From contig WIDE01000094.1 of the NCBI GenBank assembly GCA_015039315.1, positions 1 through 64,000 on the forward strand: 64,000 nucleotides of DNA, in the 5' to 3' direction. The DNA comes from Clavulina sp. PMI_390. Its lineage: Eukaryota > Basidiomycota > Agaricomycetes > Cantharellales > Hydnaceae. A model generated the notes under the pieces. It was given only the letters and a program-made list of their open reading frames with translations, had not been told where the DNA came from and searched no databases. The position numbers were made by a program, and so were the translations under genes. Below are positions 56,018-64,000 of this stretch, in pieces (the first letter of the stretch is position 1; each line of letters begins with the position of its first letter).

Positions 56018-57604
56018 TTAAAGGTTACTGAGAATGTTGTCCCAGTACTCGGCTGGAGCATGATTTGAGATGGTGGGTTTTCTCAATAGCAACAGTTTCG
56101 CAATCTCGAATTCCGTCCTTGGTTCTTCGCTCGCACCCTCAATCTGGTCTCGTAGTTCGATCAGCACTTGATGACGCGAATTATCCCCTATGTAGAGGCT
56201 TGGCCATGTCTTTGCGCACTCCCATGTCCAACTAATAGGCGGAAGCCATTGGGCAGGAGCATCAATTGGGGGCTTGGACGCTTTCAGGACCTTTGTATGC
56301 TTTATTGCCCATTGTCGAAGGAGATGGATAGTAGCAGCCTCATGTCCATTGGGCGATGAGGCCGCACGCACATGAACGAGGGAGGGAAGCGTGAGAAGTT
56401 TTTGTACTATCAAACCTGAGAGGGCGCCGGGTAGGGCGATGACTTGCAAACTGGGGTGTGTTTGAATAAAGTTTGAGATTAGATATTCAGGTTGTCTCGT
56501 CATCCCCGAATATTTCCGAAGATTGAGGACTCGAAGTTTGGAATAACAGCGCAAGGCGAATGGGTGTAGATGGTAGTCCTTGTTTGGAGGAGCACATAGT
56601 TCCCAAGGGCTGCTTATCTCGAGTCGCAAAAGGTTGGGAGTATCTAGAGCAGCCAGGAGGGAAACCGGAAGGGATCCAAGAAGAGTGAGATGGCGAAGAT
56701 GATGAACGAAGATAGGAGGAATATGAGCGGTGGACCGCTCGCTCCAGTCTGTGGAGAACCAGTGTAGCTGATCAAGGGTAGGTATCTGGGTTAAGATAGA
56801 CACAAGGCCTTCTAGCTCGAAAGGTCCTTCAATCTTCAGAGACTGAATGCTGGTATTGGAGGTAGGAAGGCTAAGCTTGAACGGGATGACTGAGAATGAT
56901 TCATATGTCAGTGCACGAAGATTAACCGCATTGGTAAGATCCATGTCATCTCTATTATCTTGTATTATATCCGGGTAAAGGCGGATAGAGATGGAGTGCA
57001 GTTGCGATTGAGCGAAGGGGTCCGAGTGGGAGAGCAGCTCACAGAGGAGAGCACGTTCGCCTTTGAAATGGAGATGCCTGCATCGGTGAAGGATTGGCTT
57101 GATATGTTTCGCTATATCCATTAAGCGTTGAGTGTTTGACTTAACAACCCAGCCCCTATCATCGTCAACGGCTGCGACAAATAATAAGAGCGATGCTTGG
57201 CCAGATCGCCTGAGTTCCTCAGCAAATAGCTCTTTGGCGATAAGAGGAATGTGTCCTGAACGCGCATTGAGGGTATTCATGGGAGCTGGGTAGTCCGGAT
57301 CCCCTTTGACCTTCAGCCTGTTCGGGAAAGTAATAACACTCCAAAGTGTTGGGGTATTGAGGGCAACCTGGCGCCAGCGAGAACATACGGCACAAAGTGT
57401 GAAGCGAGCAAGCCTCATTTCATATGCCAAATAGAACCTAATGAACCCTAATCTGAGCGGTTTATCGCCATAGTTCTGCAGGACAAGATTGAAGATTGCG
57501 GAGAGGAGTTCGGGGAGTAGCGAAACAGCTGGGTTCTGTGAGTTGAGCACAAATGACTCATCCGATGATAAGGGGACCTCGTCGATGATGGTGTTCATGG
57601 ACAT
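56018..57604 (-). CDS. F-box-like / LRR protein, single exon
   Basis: A 528-codon frame. The N-terminus has an F-box-like signature split by a short insertion: SLLPELLSAIFNLVLQ, then LARFTLCAVCSRWRQVALNTPTLWSVI. The body is leucine-rich with irregular repeats (LRALTYESFSVIPF, LRHLTLLGSLPVSLLAAL, LRVLNLRKYSG), as in many basidiomycete F-box proteins. It is not a close relative of the six-gene array at 6475-16774: the start, length and landmark motifs all differ. The expected role is an SCF ubiquitin ligase adaptor with unknown substrate. It lies tail to tail with the decayed gene. Confidence 0.8.
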   Translation of the reverse strand: MSMNTIIDEVPLSSDESFVLNSQNPAVSLLPELLSAIFNLVLQNYGDKPLRLGFIRFYLAYEMRLARFTLCAVCSRWRQVALNTPTLWSVITFPNRLKVKGDPDYPAPMNTLNARSGHIPLIAKELFAEELRRSGQASLLLFVAAVDDDRGWVVKSNTQRLMDIAKHIKPILHRCRHLHFKGERALLCELLSHSDPFAQSQLHSISIRLYPDIIQDNRDDMDLTNAVNLRALTYESFSVIPFKLSLPTSNTSIQSLKIEGPFELEGLVSILTQIPTLDQLHWFSTDWSERSTAHIPPIFVHHLRHLTLLGSLPVSLLAALDTPNLLRLEISSPWELCAPPNKDYHLHPFALRCYSKLRVLNLRKYSGMTRQPEYLISNFIQTHPSLQVIALPGALSGLIVQKLLTLPSLVHVRAASSPNGHEAATIHLLRQWAIKHTKVLKASKPPIDAPAQWLPPISWTWECAKTWPSLYIGDNSRHQVLIELRDQIEGASEEPRTEFEIAKLLLLRKPTISNHAPAEYWDNILSNL

Positions 57605-58017
57605 GGCTGCGCATTAATTTGCACTTTGTACTGCCTCGCGATGTCTGAATCGGCACAAGGCGTTCTGGTAATCGCGTCAGTAAGTTAGGTTTGGAAATCA
57701 ATTGAGTGTCGGTCCTCGATGTCAACAACGACCAGACACTCTGTGCCCCAAATGGCACATTGTCGGCGAAACAAGATTCGCCGCGAATTCTCGTTTGCTA
57801 TCGGATGGTCCATGTCATGGGACAGGCACCCTCCGTCATTATCATGTCTCATAACCCAACCAATAACGTCTCGACGGCTGTTCGGAGCGCCCGTATTTCC
57901 GGCCACCACCCCATCCGCATAAAGGGAAAGCCCAACGTGCTTCGTTGACCAAATTTGCGTTGATCTCCTCCAACTACACCCAAAAGCTGCTATAGCGTAA
58001 ACTCGCCTCGACGATCG
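57605..58017. other. Divergent promoter, F-box / beta-mannosidase
   Basis: 413 bp between two divergent starts; no gene is seen. Confidence 0.5.
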
Positions 58018-61000
58018 ATGTCGCTTGCGACGAAAACACCTATCAACGCGAACTGGGAGTTCACTCAGCTTGGCGGTGGCGAAGCTAACAAGGACGGCGA
58101 ATGGCTCAAGGCGTCCAAACCAGTCACTTCTGTTCATGTTGAGCTACTCAAGCTAAAGAAGATCCCCGATCCGTTTGTCGGACTCAATGAATACGACGTG
58201 CAATGTAAGAGTCTCCTTAGCCTTCGAATCTTGTGAGTGAGCCGTGACTCAGTTACTGCTGCTTCTCCGCGATCTCTGTAGGGGTCGGAGAATCTGACTG
58301 GGCTTTCCGCACCTCGTTCGATGTCTCTGATGGCTCCCTCAAGGTGGACCATGCCGATCTTGTTTTCGATGGCCTCGATACCTACGCCACTGTCGAGCTC
58401 GTGCGTTCATGACATCTACCGTACTCCAGCCATTGACTGACTAGCCGTCGCCATTCCTCGGGGCAAATCTCACAGAATGGCAAGAAAATACTCGAGTTAG
58501 CACCATCTACCTCCTCCACCCGCATATATTGTGAAACTCATGATCAGCCATTCACAGGACCAACAACATGCTTGTTTCCTATCGTGTAGCCGCCAAAGAG
58601 CATCTCAAGGCGGGGGAAAATGTGCTCCTTATTACCTTCTCCTCGACTTTCCTCAAAGGAAAAGGCCTGGAGAAAGAGCATGGCCAGCTGGGTCTCTGGA
58701 ATGGAGACTCAAGCCGACTGCATATCAGGAAGGCCGGCTATAAGTACGTCTCCGCACGACTATACTCCGATCACGATCGCTTTTTCCCCTTCCTTTGCTT
58801 ACTGAGTGTTTTCGCAGCTATGGTTGGGACTGGGGTCCCGTTCTCATGACCGTCGGTCCTTGGAAGCCCATCTACCTCCACACCTACACCCAACGCATCA
58901 CTGATATGCGCATCACATACAACGTTTCTCTCGAACCCTCAGCCTCAAATGCTCAGTCTGAAGGCGTGAGCATCACGGTCGACGTCTCCGCCCTTCTCAC
59001 TCCATCGTCGCTCGAGAAGGGAGAGACCAAAGTAGAAATCACTCTCCTCCAACCAGATGGTCTCCCGCACGCCAAATTCGACGTCCACACCGCCTCATTC
59101 GCATCTTCCGCTTCAAGTGTCCATGCAGCCTCTACAACCACTGCCCAAGCCAAGTGGGACGCCCCGACGGGCGCACTTCAACTCTGGTACCCCGTTAACC
59201 TGGGCGTGGGCCGTCAGACGCTTTACACCGTGCGCGCCAAGCTCGTCGACTCTGCTTCTGGCGCTGTGCTCGATGTGTGCAACAAAAGGGTGGGCTTCAG
59301 GAAGGTTCGAATCGTCCAAGAGCCGTTGAAGGACGAGGAAGGCAGGAGCTTCTTCTTTGAGGTGAATGGTGTACCAGTCTTTTGTGGAGGCTCAAATTGG
59401 TGGGTTTTATTTCTTCCTTGTTGTGGGATCTACCAGGGCCTTTCCCTACATCGATCGCTGATTCCAACCTCTCGAACACATAGGATCCCTGCGGATTCGT
59501 TCCTCACTGAAATTTCGCCTGAGCGCTATCGCGATTGGCTCCAGCTTCTCGTTGACGGAAACCAGAACATGGTTCGTGTGTGGGCTGGTGGAATCTTTGA
59601 ACCTGACGTGTTCTACGACATCTGTGATGGTACGTTTTTCTCCCCAACCCATTTGTCACCGTGTAATTTATCCTGATGTATGATGCTATGCTGGACGTAG
59701 AGCTCGGGATCATGGTGTGGCAAGACTTCTTGTTCGGGTGTGGTCAATACCCTGCATATGATGAGTTCTTGGAGCGAGTCAAGCCTGAAGCGGAACAGGC
59801 TGTCGTTCGCTTAAGGCACCATGCCTCACTAGTCATCCTTGCAGGAAACAACGAAGGTCAGTGTATCTCGCGATATGCCTACACATCTTTCATCTCGCTG
59901 AACCAGCTCGAACTAATATTCTACATCACCCCAATATCCTACCACGCTGCACGCAGATTATCAGGTCGCGGAATCGCTCAAGCTCGAGCTCGATTACGCT
60001 GACGAAGACCCAAAGTCCGATTTCCGCAAGACCAACTTCCCCGCGCGTCACATATATGAGCGCTTCCTTCCCGAGATCGTAGAGCGCCTGAGTGATGTGT
60101 ATTATCATCGTGGGAGCCCTTACAGTGGTTTTGGAAAGGAAACGACAGATCGGGCCTATGGAGACCTCCATCAATGTGAGCGTTTTGTGTCTGAGAAGCC
60201 CTGATCCGTGATTTCTTATTTTTGACTTCCTATTCCCTGTTTTGACGCGATCTAGGGAACGTGTGGCATGTAAGTTTCAGCGTCAAATGCTGTTCCAAGT
60301 GGATACCTGATCATTGCCCTCCACACTCAGGGATCGCAAGAGCCATGGCACAACTGGGACAAGTTGGCAGGTCGATTTGTGTCGGAATTCGGCATGTACG
60401 TTCCTCGAGGCTATCTATTGGTTCAATCGCCTCAGCTTGCGAGAATTTCGGACTAAACATCTTCTTTTTCGATCAGGCAAGGATATCCTGATCGCAGGAC
60501 TATCGACTACTGGACTGGTGGCGAGAAACTGGAACGATATCCCCAATCTCGTACGAGCAGCTCTCACAATAAGGCCGACGGTTTCGAACGTCGGCTTGAG
60601 GTATGCCCACTTCAAACGTTGCTCCCTTTCTTCGCTTCTCCATCCCGACTGACGAGTATATCTGCGACGTCCCCAATAGCTATATCTGATGGAGAACTTC
60701 AAGCACGCGTTCGATATGGACTCGTACATTTACTACACGCAGGTCATGCAAGCCGAGACACTCGCGAGTGCATACCGACTTTGGAGACGAAACTGGAAGG
60801 GACCTGGCCGTGAATATACAGCTGGAGCTTTGGTGTGGCAGGTGCGTCCTACAGCTCGGGAACTCTGTTATTTCCTTCTAGGAATCGCGCTCATCTCTCT
60901 CGCCCTGCCGCGTAGATCAACGATTGCTGGCCTGTCACATCCTGGGCCATTGTTGACTACTTCCTTCGCCCAAAGCCTGCATATTACGCTGTCTCGCGTG

Positions 61001-61804
61001 AGCTGCGACCGTACACAGTTGGGATGACGAGAAAGGATGTCAAAACTCCACGAAAGGACAAACCCGATAGTTCTGCATACTATGAGATTGATACGAGGGT
61101 GGAGATCTGGGGAACAAATGGCACGCTCCAGGAGGAGGTACGTGATGTTTCTTCTGGTTGCAGATCCGTTGTACCTCCTGCTGAAATGTTCATGAATGTG
61201 TATGATCTCCTTTCTGCAGAAAGTCACTCTTCACCTCGATGCATTCGATCTCCACGACGCTACCTTCCAATCGTCAGAGCAGCATCCTGTCACACTCACA
61301 CCAAACCAAAGCACCGAGCTCTGGCAAGGGCGCGTTCCGGGGCAGGACATTCGCACATGCATCAGCCAGCCCCCGCGCACTATCATTATCAGCGCTCGCC
61401 TCATTTCTGCCGATGGAACCGTCCTTGCGCGATACGCCAACTGGCCTGAGCCTTTCAAGTTTGTCCACTTCCCCACGCCAGAGGAGGTAGGCCTTAAAAT
61501 CACGGTCACCCCGTCGGATGTGCCGCTCTCGGACGCGGACCTCAAGCGCGTGACAGGCATCAAGCACCATCATCTGCTGTCGCGCTCACCACCAGAGGCG
61601 AGAGATGTCAGCACGATAAGGCTTACCTGCCTACGGCCAATAAAGGGAGTTGTGCTGGATGCTGAGGGTGATGAAGATGTCAAGTGGAGTGATTCGGCTG
61701 TTGATATGGTACCTGGTGACGAACAGGTTATTCTGGCTTGGGGGTTAGGAGAACGGCAAGTGAAGGCAAGATATCTCGGTCACGATGCCACGGAGACTAG
61801 GTAG
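58018..61804 (+). CDS. Beta-mannosidase, glycoside hydrolase family 2
   Basis: A multi-exon gene that removes terminal beta-mannose from mannan and N-glycan fragments. It begins MSLATKTPINANWEFTQLGG at 58018; no signal peptide is evident, so it is probably intracellular. The sequence passes through VGESDWAFRTSFDV, a 20-nt exon (58476-58495, NGKKIL), TNNMLVSYRV and YGWDWGPV, a hallmark of this enzyme. Then come GGSNW, the acid/base glutamate in AGNNE|DYQVAE (exon end near 59856), GSPYSGFGKETTDRAYGD, and the nucleophile in SEFGM (Glu codon 60385-60387). Later blocks are QGYPDRRTIDYW, ENFKHAFDMDSYIYYTQ, WRRNWKGPGREYTAGALVWQ and INDCWPVTSWAIVDYF. The C-terminus ends ATETR before TAG. All introns inspected have GT..AG borders and keep frame. 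Length (over 850 codons) fits type B enzymes. Confidence 0.9.
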
Positions 61805-61934
61805 TCGCTGTTGAAAGTCTTCCCCAGCTGATGGCTTGGCTACAAACAGTTGTATGAAGTCTACTACGAATTCCTGAAGCATGTAATTTCTTGATAATTA
61901 CCATGTTGTTGGTACAAGCTATTGTACTTTGTGT

Positions 61935-62789
61935 CTAAAGGACTCCAGGAATGAGCCTTCGCGGTACCTGTTTTCGATATTGTCGATACTCCTGTCCAAG
62001 ACCATCCACAAGCATGGCCTCTTCCCTTTCGATTCTTGGAAGGATCACTGCCAAGGTCATGCAAACGGGAATCGCGGATATAAGGGTGATCACCCAGGAG
62101 GATCGGGAAGAACTTCCTAGATAACGTTGGCCAATGTTTCCAGTTTGAAGCACCACGAACTCCCCCAGCACCATAATTAATGCACCAGTATACGAAGGAT
62201 GCCTAATATATTATGGATTCCGGCCGGTCAGCATTGCAGCATCGACAGGCTGGCAACGGGACTCACCTTACTAATCCAAATGGACCTGAGTTGATGACCT
62301 TGTGTTTCTTCCGCACTGTGAGTTGGAACGTGAAGAGACGTCCTAAGGTTTCCATGGCCCAGATACGAAACAATGATCCTGATGCAAGCAAAATGAGCCC
62401 CATCCGTCGCATGGTACGTAGTCGAGCTCGATCTGCGTTGGGAACGGATGCCCAGTCCCATGCGAACCACAGATAGAGGTCCACCAGTGACATAGCAGCA
62501 TAAATGTACTAGATTAATATAAAGATGAGCCAAGTTCAGTCTCTCGGGTGGAGTGATATAGTGTTGTTCACAAGCGAGGATCAAGACGAACTTTCCCTTG
62601 TTGCGTCCGCCTTTGGACGAACCGATCACGCGACGAAGACGGCGCGAGCTTGTCGCCCGCCGTCAGCGTAGGATTGGGGTCCTCAGTGCATTTATAGTAG
62701 AGAATCATCTCGAATGAAAACGCTAGCGCATCTTCAAGGAAACCCAAAGAGAAAGACATGGTTGTTGGAAAGAGGAGGGTTTGGGACAA
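61935..62789 (-). CDS. ICMT/STE14-type protein-S-isoprenylcysteine methyltransferase
   Basis: The last two exons are clear: 62267-62508 (YIYAAMSLVDLYLWFAWDW.., GSLFRIWAMETLGRLFTFQLTV, NSGPFGLVR) and 61935-62202 (HPSYTGALIMVLGEF, hydrophobic helix, RIEREEAMLVDGLGQEYRQYRKQVPRRLIPGVL). HPSYTG, the E-E pair and the Y..Y....RLIPG ending are the cofactor and active-site signature of integral-membrane ICMTs. These methylate prenylated cysteines of CaaX proteins such as Ras and mating pheromones in the ER. The 5' part is uncertain: the ATG at 62789 opens a 74-codon frame, and its junction with the 62508 exon was not resolved. Read the start as provisional. Many fungi have several such paralogues, so I give no symbol. 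Confidence 0.72.
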
Positions 62790-63408
62790 CTGCCGCGCGT
62801 GATGTCACGGGCCTGTCAGCGTACAACTTCCCTGCCCCGAGCGAAACAGCAATAGACCTGGACTGCAGCAAGTAGATGATGTGTTAATTATAATGAAGCC
62901 GGCCCTCTTTGACTCCACTCAGTGGCGACCAAATATAAGATAGGAGACGAATTCAGCCTTTTTGTGATGGACTGATCACTGGATGTGGAAACTGTAAGAC
63001 TGGAGCGAATGGTGTTGGTCGGCTTGTTTAATATCAAATATTGGTAGAAGAATAAGCGATCTTCCTTCGATATATTTCCCCACGGAGTTCAATCCGCTCG
63101 TCCCTGCTAAGGAATTCGTGAGTTGCTTAGCTTATCCAGGAAGCCTCACAGAATATTGAAACTGATACTTCTTTCTTCTTCATGGAGAATAGGGAGTAAA
63201 TTAAGGGTAGATGGCATATGAACATTAGGGGGGGGGGGACTCATGATTCATAGTGGGAGGACAGATGAGAAAACCTAGATAGCGAAGCTTGTCAGATGGT
63301 ATTGAGAAATTTCATCGTTGCTACATACGACAAAGGAATGCAGGAATGGAGGGATTTCAATGTATTTGACACTATGTGTCAATAAGCGATGAGACACCCT
63401 GCCTTGCG
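62790..63408. other. Intergenic
   Basis: No gene is seen; a run of eleven G lies at 63228-63238. Confidence 0.5.
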
Positions 63409-63756
63409 TCATTGATCCTTGAAGACATTATCGATGTTGTGCTTCACACGTGGGATAATAAGCGAGTCGCTTACCTTAATAGAAGATACCAGTGTTTCTG
63501 ACGATAATACCGCTACCCGATCCGGATTCTTGCATTCTACAACAGTTGTGGTGCTGTGAAGAGTATCTCTCTTCTTTTGCGACTTCTTGGCAAGAGCTCG
63601 CTTACGGCGCCGCTCCGCCCTGATTAGTTTGATGTTGTGCCCTACATCTGTGCAAAAATCCACAGCTTCGGATAGACAATAGAGGGGGAAGATGACAACG
63701 ATAGCAATCGGAATGAGAAGGGCCACCCTCCGTGGCAAGCAGTCATCATCGCACAT
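63409..63756 (-). CDS. Small one-helix basic protein, unknown
   Basis: A 115-codon frame with one strong hydrophobic segment at residues 11-27 (VALLIPIAIVVIFPLYC), followed by a very basic stretch (RAERRRKRALAKKSQKKR, about residues 46-63). That pattern would place the tail in the cytoplasm or make the basic part a nuclear-type signal. No family is recognised. There is no second line of support, and the frame may be one exon of a larger gene. Confidence 0.4.
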   Translation of the reverse strand: MCDDDCLPRRVALLIPIAIVVIFPLYCLSEAVDFCTDVGHNIKLIRAERRRKRALAKKSQKKRDTLHSTTTVVECKNPDRVAVLSSETLVSSIKVSDSLIIPRVKHNIDNVFKDQ

Positions 63757-64000
63757 CCTGGGCTGGTTGATAGGTGAGTGGATTAAGGGAAGATGATGAA
63801 TGCCCTTTACAACACGCGATTTGTTTTCAAGTTATATAGGTCGCTGTTGAATTCAGTGGCTGGTGGTTGGAAGGGGCGGCGGAGGAGCAGGCAACATGAT
63901 GCCACCCAGAGACGCCCAGTTCAGTGGCGGGACATGGGAAGTGTATGGTCCTAGGTGGCCGGAAGTCATTGCTCATTTTGTAACGAAGGAGGGATTTAGG

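Noticed and set aside
1..64000. tRNA, rRNA or CRISPR features
   Set aside because: I saw no cloverleaf with a GGTTCRA-type T-loop in context, no rRNA blocks and no regularly spaced repeats. CRISPR arrays are not expected in a fungal nucleus.

Overview
The window is nuclear DNA from a filamentous basidiomycete, most likely an Agaricomycete. The evidence is dense introns of about 50-90 bp with GT..AG borders, a STE3-type pheromone receptor, a tandem array of F-box genes, and expanded secreted-enzyme families. I cannot name the species. There are no bacterial-style operons. Expanded tandem paralogues dominate, set among single-copy housekeeping genes. A run of 646 Ns (41278-41923) marks an assembly gap.

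Layout. 1-2224: no convincing gene. 2225-6182 (-): a small ACT-domain protein and a six-exon REX1-like DEDDh RNA exonuclease. 6475-16774 (+): six tandem intronless F-box genes. A broken copy of REX1 exon 1 sits between the first two, which shows that REX1 5' end + promoter + F-box was duplicated as one block. 17326-43582 (+): six secreted purple acid phosphatase (PAP) paralogues. Four with intact reading frames were traced in outline and one exon by exon (ten exons); the sixth loses its 5' half in the gap. A STE3-like seven-helix receptor lies between the second and third. 44289-50079 (-): three BRI3-like membrane-protein paralogues with matching splicing, plus the last exon of a fourth copy against the left edge of the gap. 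50885-53269 (-): threonine dehydratase ILV1. 53816-55765 (+): a decayed gene. 56018-57604 (-): a different F-box protein. 58018-61804 (+): GH2 beta-mannosidase. 61935-62789 (-): an ICMT/STE14-type methyltransferase. 63409-63756 (-): a small one-helix protein.

How the genes relate. The PAPs carry signal peptides and all five metal-ligand motifs, so they probably release phosphate outside the cell or in the vacuole. Shared promoter words upstream of PAP2-4 suggest common control. The beta-mannosidase would degrade mannan oligosaccharides. The STE3-like receptor and the ICMT-type enzyme (which in fungi methylates prenylated pheromones and Ras-like proteins) belong to the same broad pathway but lie 35 kb apart. 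The F-box proteins would be substrate adaptors of SCF ubiquitin ligases.

The most striking structural observation is microexons: 8-nt and 18-nt exons in the PAPs (the 18-nt one encodes the GDxxY metal-binding motif) and a 16-nt exon in all three complete BRI3-like genes. All gene models here were spliced by eye.
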